From JBDLID01 sp039715055 (GTDB lineage Bacteria > Desulfobacterota > Desulfobulbia > Desulfobulbales > Desulfocapsaceae), in NCBI GenBank assembly GCA_039715055.1, contig JBDLID010000047.1, positions 1 to 21,814 on the forward strand: a stretch of DNA of 21,814 nt. The letters are read 5' to 3'. Made by a program: the position numbers and the translations under genes. Of the stretch, positions 6,580 through 14,827 are shown one piece after another (position 1 is the first letter of the stretch; each line of letters opens with the position of its first letter). The notes under the pieces are model-generated. The model did not search any database and was not told the origin of the DNA. It worked only from the letters and a program-made list of their open reading frames with translations.

Positions 6580-7491
6580 ATGCAAATATTGACGAGCTTT
6601 CCCGATACAGTGGAAAAATTCACGGCACGCTTTCCCGATGAAGAGGCCTGCATCGCCTTTCTCTATCATGTACGGTTTCCTGATGGTTTCTCCTGTCCCT
6701 ACTGCCGCTTTAAAATTCAACTGAAGGAAATAAAAAAATCAATTCCATGTCCCCGCTGCGGCAACACCACCTCACTGACCAGCGGCACCATCATGCACGG
6801 CACCAAAAAACCGCTTTGTCAGTGGCTCCTTGCCATCTGGTGGCTTTGCACCCATGAAAGCGGAGCGACTGCCAAAGAACTGCAACGTGTTTTAAAACTA
6901 TCCAGCTATCAGACGGCATGGGCCTGGCTACAGAAATTTCGTATGGCCATGGGAGCGGCAGATACCTCTTTATGCAAAGGGGTAGTGGAAATCGGCTGTT
7001 CATTCGTTCACCCGGCCCGGGAAAAAAAAGATAAGGCCATGGTGCTCGGTGCTGCCGAGGTCATTATCCCGGCAGGGATCACCGGTCGGGTCAGAATGGC
7101 TAGCTTTACCCATTGCACTTCCGACAATATCAATCATTTTCTGGTCACTGCCGTCAAACCCGGTTCCACTCTCATCACCTCAAATGAAGAACACTTCCAG
7201 ACTGTCGCCCAAAACGACTACACCCATGTAATCGAGTCTGCCAACAGGGAAACGGAGCGTGTCCTGGACCTCATTGCAGGTTTTGAGATATGGCTCAACA
7301 CCCTTCATCGGGGCGGGGTCGCGGTCAAGCATCTCCAGCTTTACCTGGATGAATTCTGCTTCCGCAACAATGCATCAATGCTTGCTGACCGGCCCGCGAT
7401 GTTCATGGCCCTGTTACGCGGTGTCATGGCGAAGAAACCGACTCCGTACAAACAGCTTGTTTCCGCAAACGCGAGGGAGCAGAGATCATGA
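6580..7491 (+). CDS. degenerate ISXO2/IS1595-like transposase, probably domesticated
   Basis: I choose the ATG at 6580, which has GGAG (6571-6574) five bases upstream; the GTG at 6493 lies inside the sigma-54 promoter and cannot be on its transcript. The 303-residue product has an N-terminal FPDEEACIAFLYHVRFPDGFSCPYC segment with a zinc ribbon (CPYC...CPRC) and an ISXO2-like domain ending in KHLQLYLDEFCFRNN, both typical of IS1595-family transposases. The catalytic residues are gone: the VEID(E) motif reads VEIGC (Gly139), the second Asp (TD) reads TS (Ser201), and IEGFW reads IAGFE (Ala233). The reading frame is nevertheless intact, is led by a regulated promoter and overlaps ftsH by 4 bases. 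No terminal inverted repeats were found around it. A DNA-binding or structural role is inferred; the true function is unknown. Confidence 0.85.
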   Translation: MQILTSFPDTVEKFTARFPDEEACIAFLYHVRFPDGFSCPYCRFKIQLKEIKKSIPCPRCGNTTSLTSGTIMHGTKKPLCQWLLAIWWLCTHESGATAKELQRVLKLSSYQTAWAWLQKFRMAMGAADTSLCKGVVEIGCSFVHPAREKKDKAMVLGAAEVIIPAGITGRVRMASFTHCTSDNINHFLVTAVKPGSTLITSNEEHFQTVAQNDYTHVIESANRETERVLDLIAGFEIWLNTLHRGGVAVKHLQLYLDEFCFRNNASMLADRPAMFMALLRGVMAKKPTPYKQLVSANAREQRS

Positions 7492-9314
7492 GAAACCCGA
7501 TCCAGATCGGCCTTGCTCTTCTACTGGCCGCCGTTGTCGCAATCGTTGCCTACAATATCTACATTCTCGAGACCACCCCGCCGGAGAGAAGCTACACGGA
7601 ATTTCTCGCCAACATAGAAAAAGACGAGATCCAATCCGTCTACTTCCGCGGTGCGAGCATCACAGGGGTTGACAGGGAAGCAAAGGAGTTCATCACATTT
7701 TCTCCGGACGTCGCAGGTCTTATGGACAAACTCCTGGCCAAAAAAATCGAAATCAGCGGTGAAGAGACCTCAAAATCAATGGGTTCTTTTTCCCAGGCAA
7801 TGCTGCCAGCCCTGCTGATTCTTGGCGGCTGGTTTATCTTCAGCCGCGCCAAATCCAACCGCTCATCAGGATTTGGTGAAGAAAAAAACTCCCAGCTCAC
7901 CGCCTACCATGGCAGCAAAGTCACCTTCAGCGATGTCGCGGGCATCGCCGAGGCCAGGGAAGAGCTTCGCGAAGTTGTCAGCTTTCTCAAGAAACCTGAA
8001 AAATTCAGCGCCCTTGGCGGACATATTCCAAACGGCGTCCTTCTTCAGGGTCCTCCCGGCACCGGTAAAACGCTGCTCGCCAAAGCCATTGCCGGTGAGG
8101 CCGCAGTCCCCTTTTACTCCATGGGCGGATCGGACTTTATAGAGATGTTTGCCGGAGTCGGCGCCTCAAGGGTCAGGGAACTCTTCAGTGAAGCCAAGAA
8201 AAATGCGCCCTGCATCATCTTCATCGACGAAATTGATGCCATCGGCGGTAAACGCAGCGGCGGCGGAACCAGCGGCACCAATGATGAACGGGAACAGACC
8301 CTCAACGCGCTGCTGGTGGAGATGGATGGATTTGACTCCGGGGAAACTGTCATCATCGTGGCCGCCACCAACCGGCCGGACATCCTTGACCCGGCACTGC
8401 TGAGACCCGGTCGTTTCGATCGCCAGGTCACCATCTCCCTGCCCGATGTCAAGGGTCGTAAAAAGATCCTCGAAGTTCATGCCAGAAAAGTTGCCATTGG
8501 CAGAGGCGTTGACCTGTCTGAAATAGCCAGGGCCATCCCCGGTTTTTCCGGCGCAGAGATCGCCAACCTGGTCAACGAGGCGGCATTGATGGCTGCCCGG
8601 CAGAGTAAAAAGGCCATTGAGATGAGCGATTTTGAAGAGGCCAAGGACAAAATCATCATGGGCCTTGAACGCAAGAACGTTGTCATCAGTGAGGAAAACC
8701 GTCGTGTCACAGCCTACCATGAGGCCGGCCACGCCATTGTCGCCATCCTTCTGCCGGATACCGATCCGGTCCACAAGATTACCATCATCCCGCGGGGAAG
8801 AGCCCTTGGCCTGACCCAGCAGATGCCCCTTGAAGAGCAGTACACCTACTCCCGTCAGTACCTCGTCAACCGCATAAAAATCCTCCTTGGCGGCCGTATC
8901 GCCGAAGAGATCGTCTTTGATCACCAGACCACCGGGGCCAGTAACGACATAATCGGCGCAACGGAGATCGCCACCCGTCTGGTCTGCGAATTCGGCATGA
9001 GCGATCAGATCGGCCCCATTGCCTATATCCAGGAGCAGCAGGGATTCTTAGGCGCCAGCTCCAGTTTCAAACCTCACAGTGAGCAGGTCGCTGTCGAAAT
9101 CGACAACGAGATTAAACGCTTGATTGACCAATGCTACCAGGAGACGGAACAGCTCCTGCGGAATAACTCGAAATTCATCCACAAGCTAGCGGAAGTACTA
9201 CTGATCAACGAAACAATCGACACAGAGGAAATCGATATCGTCCATCACTGTTACCTCAATGAAAAGGAGATGGAGATTGAGATGAGAAAGCAGCAGAGAC
9301 TCAAACAACAATAA
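7488..9314 (+). CDS. ftsH: ATP-dependent zinc metalloprotease FtsH
   Basis: The 608-residue protein has an N-terminal membrane helix (~5-25), a short periplasmic domain, a second helix (~100-118), an AAA+ module and a zinc protease domain. Walker A is GPPGTGKT (188-195), Walker B IIFIDEIDA, the arginine-finger region is ATNRPDILDPALLRPGRFD, the zinc site is HEAGH (His411, Glu412, His415), and the third ligand is Asp487 in TGASNDI. Nothing is missing and the length is normal. FtsH proteins degrade misassembled membrane proteins and some regulators. The start overlaps the transposase-like gene (ATGA), and the gene is followed 83 bases on by the cytochrome gene, so it belongs to the sigma-54 operon. 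Placed there, it is likely an accessory copy for quality control of the adjacent redox complex; whether the genome has another, housekeeping ftsH cannot be seen. Confidence 0.95.
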   Translation: MRNPIQIGLALLLAAVVAIVAYNIYILETTPPERSYTEFLANIEKDEIQSVYFRGASITGVDREAKEFITFSPDVAGLMDKLLAKKIEISGEETSKSMGSFSQAMLPALLILGGWFIFSRAKSNRSSGFGEEKNSQLTAYHGSKVTFSDVAGIAEAREELREVVSFLKKPEKFSALGGHIPNGVLLQGPPGTGKTLLAKAIAGEAAVPFYSMGGSDFIEMFAGVGASRVRELFSEAKKNAPCIIFIDEIDAIGGKRSGGGTSGTNDEREQTLNALLVEMDGFDSGETVIIVAATNRPDILDPALLRPGRFDRQVTISLPDVKGRKKILEVHARKVAIGRGVDLSEIARAIPGFSGAEIANLVNEAALMAARQSKKAIEMSDFEEAKDKIIMGLERKNVVISEENRRVTAYHEAGHAIVAILLPDTDPVHKITIIPRGRALGLTQQMPLEEQYTYSRQYLVNRIKILLGGRIAEEIVFDHQTTGASNDIIGATEIATRLVCEFGMSDQIGPIAYIQEQQGFLGASSSFKPHSEQVAVEIDNEIKRLIDQCYQETEQLLRNNSKFIHKLAEVLLINETIDTEEIDIVHHCYLNEKEMEIEMRKQQRLKQQ

Positions 9315-9397
9315 AACAGGAGCCGGGGTACGGCCAGATTCAAAACCTGGAAATCATCCGGCTACTACTTTGATTCTTACAAGAGGAGGTTCACGCC

Positions 9398-9931
9398 ATG
9401 AAAAGCAGAAAAAAATTGTTCTCCGCAAGTATGGCTCTTGCCCTGGGTGCCATGTTGAGCTGGTCGCCGCCGCTGGCAGCGATGGATGAGGAGGATGCTC
9501 CGGATATGGTGCAGATTGACATTTTGGCCAATCTGTACGCTCCGGTCGAATTTGACCACGCCATGCATGTCGAATACGCGGCATGTGTAGAGTGCCACCA
9601 TCACACCACAGGGACCAAGCCCTCTAATCCTGACTGTCTCCGCTGCCATGAAAACAGCCCTGAAGCGGAATCCGTGGCCTGCAGTGACTGTCATACCGCT
9701 GACCGGTTCTCCAAAAAGGACCTGGAAGAGCGCAGTGAACCAACCAACTACCATATTGATAAACCCGGTCTCAAAGGAGCCTATCATCTCAACTGTGTAG
9801 GCTGCCACAAAATTATCGGAGGCCCGGCAGATTGCTTTGAATGCCACCAATACACTGAAGCCGGCAAGAAACGTTTTAACACGGGAGAATTTGCCCCGAA
9901 ATCGACCGGCCACTCGGACTCGCACCACTAA
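9398..9931 (+). CDS. periplasmic pentaheme c-type cytochrome (c3-like)
   Basis: The ATG at 9398 follows GAGGAGG (9383-9389). A Sec signal peptide (basic start, hydrophobic core, cleavage likely after PPLAA) leads a 177-residue precursor. Five CXXCH sites begin at residues 63 (CVECH), 80 (CLRCH), 95 (CSDCH), 133 (CVGCH) and 146 (CFECH). The segment VEFDHAMHVEYAACVECHHH is typical of the class III family, and extra histidines (54, 57, 68, 69, 119, 130) can serve as distal ligands. Tetraheme c3 has four sites, so this is one heme more. It is the first of three redox genes and should carry electrons between periplasmic partners and the iron-sulfur subunit encoded next. It is much smaller than HmcA (16 hemes), so the complex is not standard Hmc. 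Confidence 0.9.
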   Translation: MKSRKKLFSASMALALGAMLSWSPPLAAMDEEDAPDMVQIDILANLYAPVEFDHAMHVEYAACVECHHHTTGTKPSNPDCLRCHENSPEAESVACSDCHTADRFSKKDLEERSEPTNYHIDKPGLKGAYHLNCVGCHKIIGGPADCFECHQYTEAGKKRFNTGEFAPKSTGHSDSHH

Positions 9932-9978
9932 CTCAAGTCGCCTCGGCTTATGAACACTTTATTGGAAAGGAGATAGTC

Positions 9979-10905
9979 ATGTTAAAAAAACTGAACCGGA
10001 GGAGTTTTCTCAAAACCTCTCTTGCCGGGACGGCTGGCGCAGCGCTCATGAAGGGCAAGAAAGCAGAGGCCCACAGCTTTACAGGCTATGATGACGGCCT
10101 CGGCGTACTTGTCGACCTGACCCGCTGTGTGGGCTGTCGCAGCTGTGAGGCGGCCTGCAACAAGGAGCAGGGTCTTCCGGAGCCTGCAAAACCATTTGAT
10201 GACATGTCGGTATTTGATGAAATCCATCACGGCCAGAAACGCCGTACCGATGAAACCCGCTACACGGTCGTCAACCGTTACGATGTACCGGAACTCGACC
10301 ATCCGCTGTTTAGAAAGATCCAGTGCAACCACTGCCAGGAGCCGGCCTGCCTGACATCGTGCTTTGTCAACGCCTACACCAAGACCCCGGAAGGGGCGGT
10401 AATCTACAACCCCGATGTCTGTGTCGGCTGCCGAACCTGCATGATCGCCTGTCCCTTTTATATTCCGACATTCAGGTACTCAAGTGCCTTTGAACCGCGG
10501 GTCATGAAGTGCATTTTCTGCTACGACACCCGTTTGAAGAAAGGGCTGCCGCCGGCCTGCGTAGAAGCATGTCCAAACGAAGCCCTGACTTTTGGCAAAC
10601 GCAAGGATCTCATTCGCATTGCAAGGCAGCGCATCCGTGAGCATGAAGGAAAATATGTTGACCATATCTATGGCGAACATGAGGCGGGCGGAACCGCCTG
10701 GATGTACATTTCCTCAGTGCCCTTTGAAAAGGCAGGATTTGATATTCATGTTCCCAAGGAGCCCATCCTTAACTACGTCAAGGACTTTCTCTCCATCGTC
10801 CCAATGGTCCTCACCATCTGGCCGGGTCTCTTCGCCGGGTTCCATCTCCTGGCAACCCGAAAAGAAAAAGCAGCTCAAGTGACCCAAGACGAGAAGGAGG
10901 TATAG
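9979..10905 (+). CDS. Tat-exported 4x[4Fe-4S] ferredoxin subunit (HmcB/NrfC type)
   Basis: The start follows GGAAAGGAG. The N-terminus NRRSFLKTSLAGTAGAALM is a twin-arginine signal, so the protein folds in the cytoplasm and faces the periplasm. Four cysteine groups follow: CVGCRSCEAACN, CNHCQEPACLTSC, CVGCRTCMIACP, and CIFCYDTRLKKG...CVEACP, the order of DmsB/NrfC-type proteins with four clusters. A single membrane helix near the C-terminus (~265-292, VPMVLTIWPGLFAGFHLL) followed by basic residues is an anchor as in HmcB. At 308 residues the length is normal. It sits between the cytochrome and the NrfD-like subunit, three bases before the latter, and should relay electrons between them. Confidence 0.92.
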   Translation: MLKKLNRRSFLKTSLAGTAGAALMKGKKAEAHSFTGYDDGLGVLVDLTRCVGCRSCEAACNKEQGLPEPAKPFDDMSVFDEIHHGQKRRTDETRYTVVNRYDVPELDHPLFRKIQCNHCQEPACLTSCFVNAYTKTPEGAVIYNPDVCVGCRTCMIACPFYIPTFRYSSAFEPRVMKCIFCYDTRLKKGLPPACVEACPNEALTFGKRKDLIRIARQRIREHEGKYVDHIYGEHEAGGTAWMYISSVPFEKAGFDIHVPKEPILNYVKDFLSIVPMVLTIWPGLFAGFHLLATRKEKAAQVTQDEKEV

Positions 10906-10908
10906 AAG

Positions 10909-12162
10909 ATGAAACTATTTTCCAAAAACAACCCAGCAATCCCAATTGTTGACCACCTCAAGCCGGACGGCTCAGAGTGGTCCATCAAAGAGAAACTGTG
11001 GCTCGGCCTGTCGCCCACCGATTACAAGAAGCAGTTTTTCCGCAATCCCGTCAACTGGCTGATGATCGGCGTCTTTGCCGTAGGCGTGCCGCTCATTATC
11101 CAGCGCTACATCTTCGGCCTCGGCGCTGTTACCCACGCCTCCAACGACTATCCCTGGGGACTTTTCCTGGGATTCGGCCTGTTCGGCATGGTACCGCTTT
11201 CCGCATCCGGCTTCATGCTCGGCACAACCGTGGAGCTCTTCGGCCGTAAGGACTTCAAACCCATTGAACGTCTTGCCCTGTTAAACGGCCTGCTCGGCTA
11301 CTTCTTTGCAGTGCTTTTTCTGGAAGTGGATCTCGGCATGCCGTGGCGACTGCCCTATCCGATGTTTGTCTCTCTCGGCCCTGCGGCGGTTCTCTTTCTC
11401 GTTGCCTGGCACGTTGCCACCTATCTCTCGGTGCAGATCGCTGAAGTGCTGCCCGCCTTTTTTGAGTGGATCGGCTGGCTGGCCGGAAAACGATTTATCA
11501 GGAAGATGGTTCTCGGCCTGACCATTGCCGGCATCATCCTCTCCACCCTCCACCAGGGAGCGCTGGGAGCGCTGTTCACCTATGCACCGGCCAAGGTACA
11601 CCCCTTGTGGATCTCGCCGAATTTCCAGTGGCTCCACTTTTTCGCCTCATCAATCTTTGCCGGGCTCTGCATGGTGATTGTCTCTTCAACCCTGATCAGA
11701 AACTTTATGGGGTGGCGCTGTGACGACAACTTCAAGGACAATCTCGACAAACTGACCCTGGGACTGGGAAAAGGCTCCTCGTACGCGATGATCACCTACC
11801 TGGTCATCAAGATCGTTGCCGTTGCCCATGATCAGGAGTGGGCCTACCTGCTCACCGGCTGGGGCGGCTACTATATGCTCGAGCTTGCTGTCGGAGTTGT
11901 ACTTCCCATGCTGATCTTTGCCTACGCGGTACGCAATCAGATGCCCGGACTGGTACGTTTTGGTGCCATAATTGTGGTACTCGGCATCATCTGGAACCGG
12001 ATCAATACCGCCCTGGTTTGCTACAACTGGCAGCTTTACCAGGAGATCCCGCACTGGAAGGAAGTGTGGATCACCATCACCATTTACTCACTCTACTTCC
12101 TTACCTACCGCTTTATCGTTTACCGCCTGCCCATCGTTTACGGATGGAAGGGTGAAAAATAA
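10909..12162 (+). CDS. NrfD/HybB/HmcC-like integral membrane subunit
   Basis: The ATG follows GAAGGAGG (near 10893-10900) and lies three bases after the ferredoxin stop. The 417-residue protein is strongly hydrophobic, with about ten predicted helices, starting around residue 50 with NWLMIGVFAVGVPLIIQRY and ending with FLTYRFIVYRLPIVYGWKG. PWGLFLGFGLFGMVPLSASGFML and MPWRLPYPMFVSLGP are like the quinone-site region of NrfD-family proteins (PsrC, HmcC, HybB). Family members bind menaquinol and carry no heme. With the cytochrome and ferredoxin genes it makes a three-subunit quinone:cytochrome redox module without a molybdenum subunit, similar in concept to Hmc or Ohc complexes of sulfate reducers. 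The direction of electron flow cannot be read from sequence. Confidence 0.9.
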   Translation: MKLFSKNNPAIPIVDHLKPDGSEWSIKEKLWLGLSPTDYKKQFFRNPVNWLMIGVFAVGVPLIIQRYIFGLGAVTHASNDYPWGLFLGFGLFGMVPLSASGFMLGTTVELFGRKDFKPIERLALLNGLLGYFFAVLFLEVDLGMPWRLPYPMFVSLGPAAVLFLVAWHVATYLSVQIAEVLPAFFEWIGWLAGKRFIRKMVLGLTIAGIILSTLHQGALGALFTYAPAKVHPLWISPNFQWLHFFASSIFAGLCMVIVSSTLIRNFMGWRCDDNFKDNLDKLTLGLGKGSSYAMITYLVIKIVAVAHDQEWAYLLTGWGGYYMLELAVGVVLPMLIFAYAVRNQMPGLVRFGAIIVVLGIIWNRINTALVCYNWQLYQEIPHWKEVWITITIYSLYFLTYRFIVYRLPIVYGWKGEK

Positions 12163-12197
12163 GCGGAGGTTATAAACGGCTATAGAGGAGATACGGG

Positions 12198-14159
12198 ATG
12201 CTCTTAAAAGACAGCAATATGATACTGGAACAGTCTTTCCGCAGATTGAATCTGAAGAAACTGTTCTGGCTGACCACCCTGTTGTCGCTCTTTTTACTCC
12301 TTGTCATCTCAACATTGGGGCTGAGACAGTATCTCCTCTATCGCCACTGCAACAACATGCTGTCCACCAGCGAACAGCTCCTCTTCAATTATGACTCGAT
12401 CAAGACAGCTATCGCCGGCAGCCTTCTGGCTGCAGAGCCGCTTGACCGCAGCCGGTTGAAAGAGGAGCTCGATGGACTCAACCATGATGTCGGCCTCATC
12501 CTCGATGATGTTCTTATTCCCAAAGAGATCAAGATGAACTTCATCGGCCAGCTCGACCTGATCACTCTCAAGTCAGGGTTGCTGGCTGTTGAAAAGAATG
12601 ACAACCGCTCACCGGTTCAGCTGAAAAAAATCGGCGACCAGCTCCAGTCCATCAGTTCACGGCTCCATCATTTTCACAAGGTACTGACCGGACACAACCG
12701 GTCTCAACTGCATGGACTGCAGCGCGTTCTTGTCGGCACCATGGCATTGAGTCTTTTTGTGCTGACAGCTCTGCTTTTTCTCCTTGCCCGCTATCTCTTA
12801 GCACCCATTATCCGGCTGGCGGATCTCTTTTCCCAGGGGCTGCTCAGAAAGAACTGGTCAACAACGGATCCATCCCAGATCTTTACCGTGGAACAGCTGG
12901 AAAAAAACATCCTCGCCATGGACAGTGAGCGCAGCAGGCTGAACAACCTGCTCTCAACACTTTCCCAGCTGACCCGTACCATCAGCGAGGAAAAGGACGA
13001 TGAAAACATCTGGGAACTGGTGTGCACCTACCTGCAGACCAACCCTGACTATATATTTGTCTGGCTTGGGACAGAAGACCCGGCAACCGACTCTATCAAG
13101 GCCCTGACCGGCAAGAACCGGAACAGCCTGGTCGCCGAAGAGTGGCTGGAGACCCTGGACTATCTGCTCAAGTACTGTCACCACGGCAAAGGACTCTGCC
13201 AGACCGTGCGGGAGGCTCTAAGCTCCTCGCAGACCATTGTCCAGCATATGGAGAGAAACGATATTCCCAGTGAACTGCTCCACCTCTTTGAAAGCAATGA
13301 GGAAATTTTCACCTCCATCTCCCTGCTTATTCCAGGTGATGACCAGCTGCAGCGTATCCTGACCATCTACTCTCCAAATCCGGACTGTTTCGGCCCCATG
13401 GAGATCAAGGTCATCGAGGATCTTCTTCTGCGGGTCACTGACTCCGGCAACGACCACCAGGTGACTTCGGACACAACAACAGCTTCAGCCCATTCGCTGA
13501 ACAGTCTTCTGCCGCTTTACCGGCACGGCGTTGTCGGTCTCCTTTCCGCAGGCGTTGCCCATGAGTTGATTGATCTTTTAAACGGAACACTCAACTACAC
13601 CCAGGCCGTTCTTGATCAGGTGGAAGCAGCAGAGACAAAATCCATGCTTGTCAAGCTCTATGAGGAAGAACATAAAATGACCTCTCTGACCGGAGAGCTT
13701 ATTCATCTCACTGTTGAGGGCCGCGCTTCAGCAGTTCCCCAAAACCTTTCCCAACTGATGAAGGCCATACTGCTTCTCATCAACCGGCAACTGAAAGCTG
13801 ACAGGATCGAACTCTCCCAGGAAATAGAACCAGGCCTGCCTCTGACAGAAAAATTGGCCGATGACCTTCACCTGGTCTTATTGAGTCTTCTCTTTCACAG
13901 CAGAGGGGCCATGCTGGAACAGTCAACACCCGGTTCCATGAGGTTAATAAAAATTGCAGCCCATGGCTTAAATGAAAAGTATCACATCATCACAATCCAA
14001 CACCCATACGATGATTTAAAAGACAGAAAAGCTGTGGAGGCAGGACCATATCTCTCAATTGAGCAATGCGTCCATATAATAGCACTCCACGGCGGCAGGC
14101 TCTCTGCAGCACAGAAAAAACAAACCCGCATGTTCTCAATCGAACTTCCCCACCCATAA
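12198..14159 (+). CDS. membrane histidine-kinase-like protein lacking ATP-binding residues (pseudokinase)
   Basis: The start follows GAGGAG (12185-12190). Two helices (~20-45 and ~175-200) bracket a ~130-residue extracytoplasmic, probably helical domain. A GAF-like region (~250-415) resembles that of the kinase at 1633 (VWLGTED against VWSGKKD in matching position, after a similar LSTLSQLTRTISEEK helix). Then comes a dimerisation segment with AGVAHELIDLLNGTLNYTQ; His455 is present but the usual NNP is replaced. In the C-terminal domain the N-box asparagines read Ser563 and His567 (LLSLLFHSRG), no DxGxG is found, and GxGLGL is absent. The domain therefore should not bind ATP. As the last gene of the redox operon, it could report the state of the complex by pairing with the active kinase or sequestering the regulator; that is inference. 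Confidence 0.85.
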   Translation: MLLKDSNMILEQSFRRLNLKKLFWLTTLLSLFLLLVISTLGLRQYLLYRHCNNMLSTSEQLLFNYDSIKTAIAGSLLAAEPLDRSRLKEELDGLNHDVGLILDDVLIPKEIKMNFIGQLDLITLKSGLLAVEKNDNRSPVQLKKIGDQLQSISSRLHHFHKVLTGHNRSQLHGLQRVLVGTMALSLFVLTALLFLLARYLLAPIIRLADLFSQGLLRKNWSTTDPSQIFTVEQLEKNILAMDSERSRLNNLLSTLSQLTRTISEEKDDENIWELVCTYLQTNPDYIFVWLGTEDPATDSIKALTGKNRNSLVAEEWLETLDYLLKYCHHGKGLCQTVREALSSSQTIVQHMERNDIPSELLHLFESNEEIFTSISLLIPGDDQLQRILTIYSPNPDCFGPMEIKVIEDLLLRVTDSGNDHQVTSDTTTASAHSLNSLLPLYRHGVVGLLSAGVAHELIDLLNGTLNYTQAVLDQVEAAETKSMLVKLYEEEHKMTSLTGELIHLTVEGRASAVPQNLSQLMKAILLLINRQLKADRIELSQEIEPGLPLTEKLADDLHLVLLSLLFHSRGAMLEQSTPGSMRLIKIAAHGLNEKYHIITIQHPYDDLKDRKAVEAGPYLSIEQCVHIIALHGGRLSAAQKKQTRMFSIELPHP

Positions 14160-14466
14160 ATTTCTTCATTGAAGCAGCAGCACTACACCCGTTCCGAAAA
14201 AAGCCAGTAAATGACCATGCATAAATCACATGTCTTTGCCTGCTCATTGGGTTGAGCTCAGCCAGGGTTGTTGGGTTGCGCTGTTCTGAATCCCCAGGGA
14301 AATTATCGCTATTTCCATTGAAGCGAAAGCCAACAGTATTGGGGCAACAAAAGGTGCTTAATCCAACCTACGCCTATTAAGGAGAACGAAAACAACACCG
14401 TTCAGCGATAGCTTTCACTTCGATATTCATCATTCCCTGTTCGACATTCGATATTCAAAAAAATTC
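14160..14466. other. intergenic stretch with inverted and direct repeats, no supported gene
   Basis: This part of the ~740-base gap after the pseudokinase contains GAAGCGAAAGC (near 14320) nearly inverted as GCTTTCACTTC (near 14410), and CGATATTCA twice within 14421-14458. It has stops in all frames, and the motif GGGTTGTTGGGTTGCGC is like dispersed intergenic repeats. I read it as remnant repeat DNA. Confidence 0.4.
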
Positions 14467-14572
14467 GTGACTATTCAGCAGCACCCACATTGCGGCCGAT
14501 CAGACCACCTCGAGTAGCACGATATGTGAGAAGGCTTAAATGGGACAAGATGGAGTGCAGCTGAATAGTTAC
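14467..14572. repeat. 106-bp MITE-like repeat, copy 2
   Basis: GTGACTATTCAGC (14467-14479) and GCTGAATAGTTAC (14560-14572) form terminal inverted repeats with one mismatch. Length and right-hand ~34 bases match copy 1 at 562-667. No target duplication is obvious. It lies just upstream of the enhancer region of the second sigma-54 promoter. Confidence 0.65.
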
Positions 14573-14638
14573 TAACCTTTTACAGAAACAATAAAGGTAC
14601 AACGAAAGCGAACAGCCAAACCTATCTACAACAGTATC

Positions 14639-14652
14639 CAACACAGTTGTTG
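14639..14652. promoter_or_regulatory. operator-like dyad, locus 3 upstream site
   Basis: CAACA-CAGT-TGTTG fits the dyad rule exactly, like the central site at 6328-6341. It lies about 208 bases before the predicted start of the second sigma-54 transcript. A degenerate copy, CAACA-CTTC-TGCTT, is at 14683-14696. Confidence 0.6.
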
Positions 14653-14712
14653 TTCCTCTGCCACACTCTTTTCTTCTCCTTACAACACTTCTGCTTCGCC
14701 CCCTGCAGTCTG

Positions 14713-14726
14713 CCCCACATGTGTGG
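14713..14726. promoter_or_regulatory. operator-like dyad, locus 3 downstream site
   Basis: CCCCA-CATG-TGTGG matches with one mismatch; the same bases also read as CCACA-TG-TGTGG. Its centre is 74 bp from the upstream site, seven helical turns, and about 134 bases before the predicted transcription start. Confidence 0.5.
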
Positions 14727-14827
14727 TTTTGCCAGACAACAGACAAAACCGACGATTTCATAATTTTTACAAATATTTTCGACATGTTACAACAAAAACA
14801 ATCTTTAATAATCAAACTTTTCGAAAC

